NCBI GenBank assembly: GCA_024305745.1
Contig: JAHRBS010000013.1
Span: forward strand, 2,976,001-3,040,000
DNA: 64,000 nt
DNA from: Polyporus tsugae
Lineage: Eukaryota; Basidiomycota; Agaricomycetes; Polyporales; Polyporaceae
Direction: 5' to 3'
The first letter of the stretch is position 1. The number at the start of each line of letters is the position of its first letter. Shown piece after piece: positions 11,980-23,660 of this stretch. The notes beneath the pieces were generated by a model, which was not told the DNA's origin, did no database searches, and was given only the letters and a program-made list of their open reading frames with translations. The translations under genes and the position numbers were made by a program.

Positions 11980-14900
11980 ATGGACGTCGAAATGAACGAA
12001 GCCGACTCGCTTGAGGCTCTCTCTGGTGTCCTCGAACGTCTCACCGAGAACCCCTACGACATCTCCCTCCATGCTGAACACATTCGCATCGCTCGCGCGA
12101 CGGGCATGGATGACCAAGTCGACTCTGCGCTGGAAATGATGAGCGCGTTCTGGGCTGCCGGAGACGATGTGTGGCTCCCGCTCCTCCAGCACAAGATAAC
12201 CGCGAGCAACCTGAAATCGCCGGAGGACTTGCAGAGTATCCTTGATCTGTTCGCGCGTGCGGAACAGGATTACTTGTGTGAGTAAGCGCCTCCTGATGTT
12301 AGGACACGGTCTTGAGCTTCATCCAGCTATCCCTATACTCCAGAAACATATCGAGTTCATGGTAGAACGCTATGAACACTTCACCGAGGCAGGCGGCAGA
12401 CCAGACGCTCTTGGAGAGATGTTCTCTACTGTATGGATGCACGAGTCCATGTCAAAAGTTGTGGCGCAGGCAGTTGGGCATCTGACGAAGGTATGTGATT
12501 ATATTATCCGGGGGAAACACTATCTCACTCGGTTGAACGCATAGAGCCACCTGCTTTTCGACACGCAACGAGATTGGGAGCTGGAGTGCTTGTCAAACGC
12601 GACAGGACAGGAACGGTGAGTTGTGGTGGTGACTGCCGCCTGCCAGTGTCTGATACATTGTGCCGCAGGGAGTCTCTCGCGAGTCTTGTGAAGGAAGTGC
12701 TGCAGGAACGCCTGAAGCAGCCTCATTCTAGTCGGTAGTCGCGCATATACGCTCTGTGCGCTTGGCTTATTCGCGCACATAGATCACGACGAGACTTTCC
12801 AAGCATACTCTTCGTTCACAACCCACTACCAACCTGCAGACCAGTACGAGTCCCTCTTGGTGCAAGCGTCGAAGTCAAAAGCTCAAGCCGTCAAGGCATT
12901 CCAACGTCGCGAGGAGTTTGAGAACTCACTTGTACGTGTACAACCTTGTAACATATCTTGGTTAGGGCTTATCTTGAAACAGGCACAAGCGAACTACTCT
13001 CTTGAGGGTTACGCGTACTACATCGCTTCCGAAAAACGCCTCAAGAAGCCCGACCTTTTCATCCTGAAGGGATTATACGAACGTGCTATCGCAGAAGCCG
13101 ACAAACGGCGGTTCGCCGGTGAGGCCAACGCAGAGGAAGCACTGCGCTCCTTCTGGACGGGCTACGTTGATCTTCTGGTACGTCATATGTATTTAAGAAT
13201 ATATCCAAGATCCTCAACGATCCCCCATACGCAGAGAGCACAAGCCGTCGAAGAGGAAGAACTATTTCTGGTGTTCCGACGAGGACTGAGAAGTGTACCT
13301 GTTTCCGGCGAGCTTCTTGGGCGGTATATCCGTTTCCTGGTACATTCTATCTTCAGATCCCGTCTGACACCTCGCTGAGAACAAGTTGCCTAGGAACGCG
13401 TTTTGGAGCCTGAAGAAGCTTCCAAGGAGATAAACAGTGAGGACCTTAGATATCCTCGAACTATCTACCCGACTTACGTTCGCACCCTCAGCTATCTACG
13501 AGAAGGTTCAGACGATAGGCCCTCTCCAGACCGACGTCGAACAACTTGTGTCTACGGTCCTAGCTCGCGCCGGCTTCGAGAAGCGGCAAATAGAAGCAGG
13601 GAAGGCTGGTACGTAACACGTCCGTGTATGTACCATTGTAGAATGCTGTTGACGCACAGGGGCATCAGACTACGATTCACTGCTGCAGATCCTTCTCGAT
13701 GGTATCGCCCGGGCCCACAAGGGTAAGTGTCGCGTTTGTTTGCAGGAGAATGGTCTTGTGACTGAGGGCCTCAGCGTCATCTGCCGGCGATCCCAGACTT
13801 AGACTGGAGAAGTACTTTTCTGCTGTGGTGAGTCGGCGTTTCAATTCTGGGAGATATGGAATTGTAGTTGACGTGTATGACAGTGCCTTGAGGTCGAGGA
13901 ACTGGGAGGCAATGCGCTAGTTATGTGGGAAGACGCCACCAAGTTCTACAAGACCAGCTATCTTGCGTGGACGGCGTACACCGAGGTCTTAATGTACGTA
14001 TATGCGCTGCTAATCCACCCCTGCTACTCACTACGGCTGCTCTCGCCCGTAGTAAAGGCCAAATGTACGACGACGCGCGAAGGGTCTTCCGGGACATCGC
14101 CAACAAGAACCTCGACTGGCCCGAAGCGATTTGGGAGGCATGGATCTCATTCGAGCAACTCCACGGCACTGTCGAGCAGATCGAGGACGTGCTGGACCGC
14201 GTCGAGCGCGCGCAGATGCTGGTCAATAACCGGCGTGCAAAGGAAGCCGAGAGGGCTCAGACTGCTGCTGCTCAGCTGATCGCGGAGACGCAAGCTCAGG
14301 TCGCCGCCGTTCCCGTGGCAGCGGGTGATACGGCAATGGCCACGGCCGTGGAGCCTGCTGCTATGGAGGTCGACTCTGGTGTACCTGTGGAAACAGGGTC
14401 GAAGCGGAAGGCGGCGGACGAGGGCATTCCGGAGCCCATAAAGAAGGCCAGAGTTGGTGAGTAATTTGGCTAGTCGTGTTGCATGGGCGCTAATACGACC
14501 ATCTCCACCCTAGAGGAGCAAGTGAAGCCGAAGAGGTATGTTCCCCTACCGACCGTTTTATGTCTATGTGACTCATGACCCGCCGGGTCTACGCCTCTAG
14601 GGATCGGGAGAACAGCACAGTGTTTGTCGCCGAGCTATCTGCTGGCGTTACGGAGGAGGAGTTAACGAAGCTTTTCAAGGACGTAAGTCACAATAGCGAA
14701 TGCAATCCCTATAAGAATCGTGGCACTAACTTAGGGGCGTGTACTCAGTGCGGCAGCGTCCGAGAGATCAAGATCACACAGCTGCCCAACTCTCTCGTCG
14801 CAACGGTTGAGTTCATGGATCGAGTACGCCGTCTCAGTCATCTTCCATCCGTACATTCTGACGTAGGATCGGTAATGCGGTGCAGGAGAGCATTCCAGCG

Positions 14901-16255
14901 GCGCTCACGAAAGACAAGAAACGCATCCAAGGCCAAGAGGTGGCCGTCCACCTCGCATGGAAGTCCACACTGTACATCACAAACTTCCCCGAGAAGGCGG
15001 ACGATACTTTCATTCGGACGTTGTTTGGCAAGGTAGGTTATTAGGGCACTCCCGATGCATATAGTGATTGATATGTCATCGTCTGGTAGTACGGTGAGAT
15101 CTTCGATGTCCGGTGGCCGAGCAAGAAGTTCAAGAGCACGCGACGCTTCTGCTATGTTCAATACACCTCACCTGTACGCTCGCCATCTTCATACTGTATG
15201 GCATATTCCCTAATGACGCCTTCCAGGCTTCCGCCGAGCACGCTTTGGAATTGCACGGCACGGATGTTGGGGATGGGCATAAGATGTCCGTGTTTATGTC
15301 GAATCCCGAGCGAAGGAAGGATCGCACAGACAGCGACGCGAACGACCGCGAGGTGTACGTCGCTGGTCTCAACAAGCTTGTAACGAAGGGGGATCTCGAG
15401 AAGTTGTTCAAGACTGTGAGCGTTTTCACTAGTTGACAACACAGGAACTAACGCGATGGCCGTAGTATGGTGCCGTCAAAGATGTCCGGATGATCTTGGA
15501 TGACCAGGGCCGTTCGAAGGGCTTCGCGTTCGTCGAGTTTGAGAACGAGAGCGACGCCCGTGCCGCCCTTGCTGCGAACAACCACGAACTGAAGAAGCGT
15601 CGCATGGCCGTTACCCTTGCCGATAGTCGTGGTCGCGGGAAGAATAAGTACGTACATGAATTTACGATGGCGGCGGCACAGTAGCTCATACGATGAATAG
15701 AGCTCCTGGATCCCTTGCTGACGTCCGGAATCGATCTGTGCGAGTGCACAATCTTCCACCAAACACGCAAGAGGGCTTGCTGCAGCAGACGCTAGAGAAG
15801 CATGCGCAGATCAAGCGTGTGGAAGTGTTCCAGGACTCAAATGAAGCAGATGTCGAGCTCGAGAACGCAGCGGTACGCGCTTGCATCTTCCGTATGCAGC
15901 TCGAGCGGTGTGTTGACATCCTAATCCCTGTCCTCAGGAAGCAGGCAAACTACTGCTCCGACCAGATCCGATCGTCTTTGGTGGAAACACGTTGCAGATT
16001 GGGGAGGGCACCATAGGACCTTCCACCGGCCGTTTGCTGGCCCCACCTGCAGCCAACGCTGGTCTCTTTGTGCCCCGTGCCGCCGCGTCCCGGCCGCGCG
16101 CTGGACTGGGAAGCAAGCAGCGCGGCCTGAGGACAGGGCAAGCACCCGGCTTCGTGGCCGCATCGAGCTCGAGTGGATCAGCACCACAAGCTACAAATGA
16201 AGGGACGAGTAAGGGTCAGGACGATTTCAGGAAGATGCTGGAGGGAGGGAAGTAG
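11980..16255 (+). CDS. PRP24: SART3/Prp24-type U6 snRNP recycling factor (HAT repeats + 4 RRMs)
   Basis: The start is ATG 11980 (MDVEMNEADSLEAL). The first half consists of HAT-type helical repeats, for example NPYDISLHAEHIRIARATG and LEGYAYYIASEKRLKKPDLF, spread over many short exons to about 14,250. A bipartite nuclear signal (KRKAADE..PIKKARV) follows. Then come four RNA-recognition motifs: one opening TVFVAELSAGVTEEEL, one opening LYITNFPEKADDTFI, one opening VYVAGLNKLVTKGDLEKLF (with KGFAFVEF as RNP1), and a weaker one opening SVRVHNLPPNTQEGLLQ. The protein ends with DDFRKMLEGGK, the conserved LSm-interaction motif of SART3/Prp24. The family anneals U4 to U6 snRNA and recycles U6 in the nucleus. 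The human-like HAT half plus the yeast-like four RRMs are both kept. The overall call is strong; several HAT-region introns were placed only approximately. Confidence 0.9.
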
Positions 16256-16687
16256 GCGTCGTTGTTTCGTAGTACTGATCACGACTCAGTGCTTGCATGA
16301 TTGCATCCATGTAATATAATATTACCTCCTCTTTCCTCAGTTTCCCGGCCCCTCCGCGAAATGAATGTGGCTGCGTCACTCCTACTGCTTGTAGAGGGCG
16401 GACTCTGCTCTCCAAGTATTCATTGCAAATCGCTGAGTCGACGCTGACTGCAAATTGAGTGGCTATGCTCGTTGCGGCAGTCCGCTGGCCTGGCGCCCGA
16501 GTGCCAATCCACCGTGACCAGCAATCGCGAGTCATCCGACATGGCCATGCGAAGGTGCTAGGCTTGGGAACCTACCACGAGCCTACATCAAGCACCGGCC
16601 TTTTGTCAGTACAGAGTGTGGTACGCTGTGACCTATACTTCCGCCACGCAGCTGATCAGTATACCTTTGAATATCGTCGTTGCAGAG
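16256..16687. other. Intergenic spacer, 430 bases
   Basis: Spacer between the splicing factor stop and the folate-enzyme start, both on the plus strand. It would contain the terminator of the first and the promoter of the second; an AT-rich stretch, TGTAATATAATATTAC, lies at about 16311-16326. No gene seen. Confidence 0.4.
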
Positions 16688-18277
16688 ATGTCAATAGATC
16701 TTTCCCTCGACAGGATCCGCAAACTACTGAACCACCTCCCCGTGCCATACACTCGACCTACCATTCATGTAGCTGGCACGAATGGAAAAGGCAGCGTATG
16801 CGCTCTGGTTGCCTCCATCCTCTCTGCTGCGTCCCCACCGCTCGTTGTAGGGCGGTTCAACTCTCCCCACCTGCTCTCCCCGCTCGACGCCATTTCTGTC
16901 GGGGGCAAGCCTATTGACCAAGACATCTTTATGCAGGCTCGCGAAGAGGTCCGCCGCATCAACGACGAGAGGACACTGGGTGCAACTATGTTCGAGTTGT
17001 TCGCGTGCTTTGCGCTACTCATCTTCGAACGTCTAAAGGTGGATGTCGTCGTTCTGGAGGTTGGAATGGGCGGTCGCCTGGACGCAACGAACGTCGTTCC
17101 CGACGACTACATCCTCGTATCTGCACTCACATCCGTGGACCTTGACCACCAAGCGTTCCTCGGTAATACCATCGAGGACATCACGCGGGAGAAGGCTGCG
17201 ATTGCGAGGGCCGGGAAGCCTTTCGTCATTGGGCCTCAAGTACACCCACAGGTCGATGCAGCCGCACGGTCTGTCGTAAACTCACTCGCAGGTGAACTAG
17301 CCGCCACATGTACCGTCTCGACAGTCGAATGGGACGTGGATCTGGACGGGGCAATACCGCCTACTCAAGGTGGGATCCAAGTCCCCTTCTTCCAACCCGT
17401 CCACATCTACCGACCAAGTCACGCCGATCCAATCCGTGCCCTCCTCCCCTTGCAAGGAGAGCATCAAGTCGACAACCTACGCACAGCGATGGGCATCATA
17501 TCAGCGCTGCAGACCCATCCATCTTGCGAACAACACGGCCTCAACTTCCGACAACGCCTAACCCCCGACGCCATCTCTCGCGGCATCCGCGCCACCCGCT
17601 GGCCTGGCCGGCTCTCGTATCACACAATCTCACTCCCACCCGACGTCACCGATACCTTAGACACAGCCACGCCCCAACAAGGACCTGGCACGCAGATCCT
17701 CGTGCTGGCAGACGGAGCGCACAACCCCGCGGCGGCCACCGCGGTCGGGGCGTACATCTCGTCTGTGCTGGACAATGACAAGGAAAAGTCGGGCGACCGG
17801 CCCCTCACGCTCACCTACATCCTCGCGCTCTCGCATTCCCCGCCGAAAACCCCAGAACAGACGCTGAAGCCCCTGCTCGCCGTCCGCGAGAGCCTTATGG
17901 CACGCAAGCGCAAAGTCCGGCTGGGTGTCGCGCTGCTCCCGTTCACGCCGCCGCTGAACATGCCGTGGATCAAGTTCGTGCCGCCCGCGGACATCCGCAA
18001 GGCCGTCGAGTCGCTCGTCGCGGACACGGTGGAGGTGCTGGAGTCCTCGAGCGACTTCGGCGGGATCGAGTCGCAGCTGGCGCCGACGCACGCAGAGCCC
18101 CCGCGGACGGAGCATGTAGAGGAGGCGCTGCGGTGGGCGGCTGGCCGGCGGCGCGAGGGGGAAGGGGAAGGGGAAGACGCGCTCGTCGTCCTTTCCGGCA
18201 GCCTGTACCTGGTGGCGGACTTCTACAGGCTCCTTGAGAAGCTGGGCCAGGCGCAGGAGATCTGGGGCGCGAAGTAG
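16688..18277 (+). CDS. FOL3: Dihydrofolate synthetase / folylpolyglutamate synthase family
   Basis: One uninterrupted frame of 529 codons, which is notable because most neighbours have many introns. I chose ATG 16688 (MSIDLSLDRIRKLL) because it places the family's N-terminal helix correctly; an in-frame start 24 codons upstream gives an unlikely leader. Family motifs are the P-loop HVAGTNGKGS at residues 27-36, FNSPHLLSP, TMFELFACFAL, VLEVGMGGRLDATNV, SVDLDHQAFLG, EKAAIARAGKP, and the C-terminal domain motif ADGAHNPAAA. The enzyme joins L-glutamate to dihydropteroate (or adds glutamates to folate) using ATP. Resemblance to the shorter Fol3 class, with SPHL and no mitochondrial leader, makes dihydrofolate synthetase more likely than the polyglutamating Met7 class, but sequence reading alone does not settle this. 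Confidence 0.88.
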   Translation: MSIDLSLDRIRKLLNHLPVPYTRPTIHVAGTNGKGSVCALVASILSAASPPLVVGRFNSPHLLSPLDAISVGGKPIDQDIFMQAREEVRRINDERTLGATMFELFACFALLIFERLKVDVVVLEVGMGGRLDATNVVPDDYILVSALTSVDLDHQAFLGNTIEDITREKAAIARAGKPFVIGPQVHPQVDAAARSVVNSLAGELAATCTVSTVEWDVDLDGAIPPTQGGIQVPFFQPVHIYRPSHADPIRALLPLQGEHQVDNLRTAMGIISALQTHPSCEQHGLNFRQRLTPDAISRGIRATRWPGRLSYHTISLPPDVTDTLDTATPQQGPGTQILVLADGAHNPAAATAVGAYISSVLDNDKEKSGDRPLTLTYILALSHSPPKTPEQTLKPLLAVRESLMARKRKVRLGVALLPFTPPLNMPWIKFVPPADIRKAVESLVADTVEVLESSSDFGGIESQLAPTHAEPPRTEHVEEALRWAAGRRREGEGEGEDALVVLSGSLYLVADFYRLLEKLGQAQEIWGAK

Positions 18278-19745
18278 TAGAGACGGATCATGAGGAGGGG
18301 GGAGGGGTCAGGGACGTTGCGACTCCGGGCGAAGCGTCCGGCGAGAAGGGGAGAGGGGAGGGGGTGCGGGCTTCGTAGGCGCACCAGGCCGAGGGGGGGG
18401 AAGAGGCCAGCAGCCTGACGTGAGTGGGGTCCCAACAGGGGACTAGTCACAGACCCGGAAGGTTCGCCAGAGCAAGGTTTACGGAAGCGGCGGCGGCAGG
18501 GGGGTGGTTTACGAGACAGAGTAGGGGGCTGTACGGGGACGAGCGGAGCATAGAAGAGCGGATCTGCATGCAGAGACAAAGAAATTTAGGATATCCAAGA
18601 TGGTACAGCGCGTGTCGTGTCTTTGCTACGAATAACTGATTGGAAGCACCCTACTCCGCCTGGAAGATCGCTCCCGCTCAGTGGGACGACCCCAGGTCCC
18701 AACATTCGGCGCGCCCGGGGTTCACAAGGGGGCAGCTCACTGCCAGTGCAAAGCTACCGTTCCGGCTCATGCGAACCCAGCGTCCTGACTGCAATGAATG
18801 GACGCTTCTGCAACCAGTCTGCGGACATTCCCTGACATGCGTCTGCCAACTCTAGGTTCGCGGGATCCAGCGCACGTTTATCCGACGGTTATCCCGTGCG
18901 CCGGAAGCACCCCATTGACACTTGACACTCGACGGACGTGACCACCCCCATGCTCCGCGGCGGCGCCCCGCTGACGATAACGCCCGTCTCCACCCATAGC
19001 AGACGGACGACGGGGCGAGAGGCCATGGGCATGGGAGCGCCAGCTGCCAACTGATCGAGGGCGATTGGCGATGTGTGCTCGTTTGCCGTGGGTGCACGCC
19101 CGTTGGGGTATGTCGGGGTAGCCTCGGGTCGGGGGGCCAGCCTTCAGTGAATGTGGCTGTTGTCCTGTGTTGCCGCCGCAATAGAGATCGTGCGCCAACG
19201 CAGCCCATTCAACCTAATTGAAAGCTTGTTTCGGCCCTCGCACGCTAACCGCCTTTGGCCCCCATGTGCCGACGAGTGGTTTTTTGCGCTTTTGCGCGCT
19301 GGGATTTGTCTTCGCGTACTGCGGGGTCGGCGGGGGGCGCGCGCTGGGTGGACGCGGGGTAGCGACGGACCGATCGCGATCTAGCATCTTGGTCACGGCG
19401 TCGTGGGGGGACACGAGACATAGAAAAACTGGGCGGGCCTCACCGTGTCGCGGGATCGGGGCAAGACCTTGATTCGCCTGGAAGTTTCATGGATCGGGCA
19501 TGGAGCGTGGGCACGCGGGCACAGCACTGCGAGCAGACGGGAGAATGGTCGGACATTCACCGTCGGAATACACGCTACATGCGGAGGAGCACTGGGTGAG
19601 CTACCGACCGTCAGATACACGCACTCGAGCTTTGGATCTCGCTTTTCCGCACAGCGCCTTGGCCTCCCTCTTCCTCACCCTCGAGCTGCTATCGCCGCTG
19701 CCATCTTGGTCCATGACTCGGTACCTTTCTAAAGGGGAGGGGGGG
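18278..19745. other. 1.5-kb intergenic region between convergent genes
   Basis: Lies between the 3' ends of the folate enzyme (plus) and AOS1 (minus), so it holds two terminator regions and no obligatory promoter. It contains G-runs around 18290-18520 and high GC. Several short open frames exist on both strands, but none has a recognisable motif or introns. No gene is supported. Confidence 0.4.
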
Positions 19746-22109
19746 TCACGGCATCGACATTCTGACCACAGTGCCGCCGCCCAGGTTGCCGTCGAAGGTA
19801 AAGAAGTTAGCAATGGGCGGCTCTCGCGCAGCCAGGGCCTTGAGGATATCCTGCGCGAGGAGGCCGCCCACCACTGCGCAGACCGGAGACAGTTCGTGCG
19901 CCGCTGTCGTCGCGACAGTCCTATGCGCGCGGGCAGACCGCAGGCAGGAGATGTCACCATCGCCGGCGACGGACGTTCGAGAAGGGTGCGGAAATTGACA
20001 CGACGCAAGGGTTAGATCAAGACGCGCAAGGGTGAGAGCACGGCACACGTACTCGACGAGCTCCTTCGGGACGCTGGGCAGCACTTGCTTGTTCACGTCC
20101 GCATCGGCGATAAGCTTGTTCGCTATCGCCTCGAGCTCGGGGGCAGCCGCCGGGCCGTCAGGGAGTGCCCCGCCCTGGGTAGCCTGGTACTCCCATATGG
20201 CTACTCACCCACAGCCCGCCCAGGTCGTACAGCATACGTCAGACCCCATCCGATCATGGCATGAGAGCTTTGCTGTGTTACGTACCGAGCACAGAGAACA
20301 GCACAGCCGGGTTGACCTCTTTCGTCTGACGTCGTGTCATCCCCGTCCAGCGGTGTTGGAGCGCCGTCTGCAAAGGCACGTAGACGGCGGTGTTCTTGAC
20401 GCTCTTCGCAGCATCCTTCTGCGCCGAACGATCTCTGCGGGAATTACTGTGAGAGAGACCGCCGCCAAGTCTGATAGAACGCATCGGGGACGCACGGCGC
20501 GATGTAGTCATGCTGCAGCAGATCGCAGAAGATGTAGCCCCGAAGGCCGTAGGTGCCCCCAGAGTAGAAGGGCTTGCTCAGTTTCCGGCATGCGTCGTTG
20601 AGGCGTATCTGAGGGATACGTCACCACGACAGCCGTTAGTAAGCCTTGGAGACGAGAAAGCGTCCGAATAGCGCACGTACGAGGGTAGTCCGGTCGATGT
20701 CCGTGACGCACACCATGTCCACTCCTGAGAGAAGAGCATCCAAAGCGTCGTTCTCGAGAGCAGAAGGGTCTGACAAGGTTTCCACTGCGACGAGAGGGTT
20801 CAGGCTCTCAATTCTTGCTTTAGCGGCGTCCACTCTCTATGAGCGGCAAGGGTCGTCAGCACAAGGCCAAGTACCATAGTGAAGCGGTCAAAGCCAGGCT
20901 AAATCGGGGTCTTCCCGTACTTCGAGCATTTCGCTCTGCTCACGGCGGAGCGCCGGTCGCTATACTCGCTCATGACAATGAGAATGATCGTAGGACCGGG
21001 GCCCTACGATGCCCACGCTCCGCAGTGTCCAGACTAAAGAGATGTCGGACGTGAGAGCGCAGTCACCTGGACGCGCCAGGAACGTTCCCTCCAGGACAAG
21101 ATTTGAGCCCGTGGTTTCCGTCTGTGGAAGCTTTTCCACAATGCACCCGGAAAGGCCTCTCCATAAATGGAAAAGCCAGCACGGCGGCGCCAAAACGCCC
21201 AGTTGCAGGTGGGCGATGACGCCGCTGAAGTTCACGTCGCTGAGAGCCCGAGAACGACTCCGCCGTGCGCACGACGTACGAGATGAGTCCCGCTGCGTTG
21301 GACAGCACTCGTGGTTCGTCCCCGCGCGCACACTTCCCGCTCGGGCCGGTCCCCGCTGCCATCTCACCTTTTTGCCAACGTCTTCGTCCCGGTAGAAGAA
21401 GCCGGCCCCAAGGTCTTGCTCCACGACGTCTTCAGGATCGACGACGACGAGTTTGCCAATGCCTGCCAGCACGATATTTTTGATCGCCTCGGTAGCCACG
21501 CCCTTGAGGCGGACCACCAAGATGGTAGCGTTGCGCATCCTGTAGAAGAGGACGAAGAACGGACGTCAGTCAGTCTCATGATCTCGACGCGCGGCTGGAG
21601 AACCCGCATCCGCGTCCAAGCATAGCACACGGATGCCACAGCGCACACGCAGGCGCCGTCCAGCAGGGCGTCGCGAAGCGTCGCACCAGACCCCATGCAG
21701 CGTCTGCTGATGGGCATTCCCCCGTGCATGGGTCGATAAGAGGCGTGACGCGCCAATGGCGACATGTTTATATGAGCAGCAGCTCGTGCGTTCCCGCCGC
21801 CGAGACGGCGGGAGTAGTTGCGGGTGCCTTTGCGCCGCCGCATACCAGTGACACCTGCAGGAAACGGAAACGATACGGGGCCCACGTGAGCGGGCGAGAG
21901 GACGAAGACGTGTGCGTACCTTTGCTGGGCCTCTAGGCCCCAGAGCCGGATCTGCCTGTCGTACACGGCCGCTTCATCTGCGCAGTTGGGAAGGGAGAGA
22001 ACGAGAACGAGAGCGAGAACAAGGCAAGACAAATGGAGTCAGTAAGTGGTGTTCGTACGTTGTGGCGAAGGACTGGGCGGAACTGATGACGACAATGACG
22101 CCAATCATG
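19746..22109 (-). CDS. AOS1: AOS1, SUMO-activating enzyme E1 subunit 1
   Basis: Reads right to left to the stop at 19746-19748. The exon near 21960 gives DEAAVYDRQIRLWGLEAQQR, followed by MRNATILVVRLKGVATEAI, VVVDPEDVVEQDLGAGFFYR and RVDAAKARIESLNP. This is the inactive-adenylation half typical of Aos1/SAE1 rather than Uba2, and there is no catalytic-cysteine domain. Later exons give ACRKLSKPFYSGGTYGLRGY and the C-terminal GGLLAQDILKAL followed by FFTFDGNLGGGTVVRM. With Uba2 it activates SUMO in the nucleus. Two introns are unusually long for this genome: 20837-21367 (531 bases) and 21540-21919 (380 bases). The first exon is uncertain. An ATG at 22109 in good context exists, but the obvious junction gtacga..gcgcag does not keep the frame, so the 5' end may be misplaced. 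Confidence 0.85.
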
Positions 22110-23660
22110 GTTGCGGGGCAATGGTCGTATTATGGTGACCAGGCCGGGACTTTTAGTCGGACTGGCGGGGTGCCCCTGGCACTCGTACTGTGCCCTCCGC
22201 GTTCCGAGTCCGAGTCTCGCACAGCTCCGTGCATTGTCTATGGGTCTCTCTAGTGCCGGATCAGGAAGACCCACCTTCGGTAATCGAGAGGGGGACGGAT
22301 TTTGTGCCTGGATCGAGCGTAGTCATAGTGCGTGGAGGATTGCAGCCGCGACTTGACGACGAACTTGAAACGATTTACGTTGCAATGTCTTTGTGACCAC
22401 GCGTCCGGGCCGTGAGAGCGCGTTGATTACGCCCGGGCAGATCGGCTGTAGGGACGTCGTCCGTGTCGGCCTTGAGCGTGAAGGGCAACAGCGGCGGTCT
22501 GATGAACGAGAACTGGTGGCAGCGGCGGTGGAAGTGGAAGGTGGCGGAGCGTGAACGCGTGACCAGCAACACTTGGATCGATGCCCTTTTCGGGACGACG
22601 CCCGCCTAATCTCGGCCGTTGCCGCCCACCAGCCCTAACCATGTGCCACCCGTGCCGCGCTCATCGCCAACACAGCCAAGGTTTGCGTTTATACGTTCTG
22701 GCAAACCCTGCTGCAACCCTCGTCCCGGCCGTGCCTTGCAGAGTCTACGACGATCGCACGAGGGCAACCCGGCGCAAGCGTGGAGGGCCTACTCGACTCG
22801 GATGGCACCCGGCGAAACAAAAGCCGAGTGATCCATCCCAGGAATCTCAGGCTACAGGAATGCTACAGACCCCCCCCCCCCGAGCGGCACGGGTACCCAC
22901 GGAGAACCAGCTTCGTCCAATTCATTATTATCGTCCAATATGAACTCGGGTAAGTGTGGGAGTACGGACATATAGTACATCGCACGCTTCAGATACCATC
23001 AGGTCGTGACTCGTGAGCGGGGATCATGAGTAACGATAAAATGTAATACTACACAGTGGGGCGACTTCAGCACGGGCACGGGCACGGGCACAGACACAGC
23101 ACGACGTAAACGTAAAAAACGTATAACGCGACAAGGCAGAAAAGTACGGCGAATAGTAAGATATAGATAATAGATATATGGGTAATGCATAGCAGGCAGG
23201 CAATTGAGCAAGCACAAGCAAGCACGGCCGCACCGTCCGCCCGGGCGCGACATCCGTGGCAGAGTGAGCTCAGCCTTCCGCTCTCTCCGAGGCCATAAAG
23301 ACGCCTCGACGCTACGGGGCCCGGGATCGTCCCGTACACGACATGATTAATAAAAAACCGAGGGAGCCACAAGCGCGACTCGGATGCGACGATCATCGTC
23401 GGTGGCCAAGAAAGGCACAGGAGAGGTAGAGGGCAGAACGGCGTCCGCACCCGGCGCCGGTGATGCAGCGATGCGATGCTCTAGCAGAGTGCTGTGAGGC
23501 CAACGTTTCCCAGATAGACGTGGGCGCTGAGCGCTGAGCAGCTCAAAGTCAGTTGGCCATGAACGGCATGCCCGTGTCGATCGACGCTCCGTCCCGGTCG
23601 TCGTCCAATCTGCGATGGCGCGCGTCAACCTCTCGAGCACTCGAGAAGAGGCACGAAGGC
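22110..23660. other. 1.55-kb intergenic region
   Basis: Between the AOS1 5' end and the 3' end of the transcription-factor gene, both minus strand. It holds the AOS1 promoter, a run of ten C at about 22870, a short (GGGCAC)n-like repeat near 23070-23095, and AT-rich DNA at 23100-23200. No supported gene. Confidence 0.4.
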
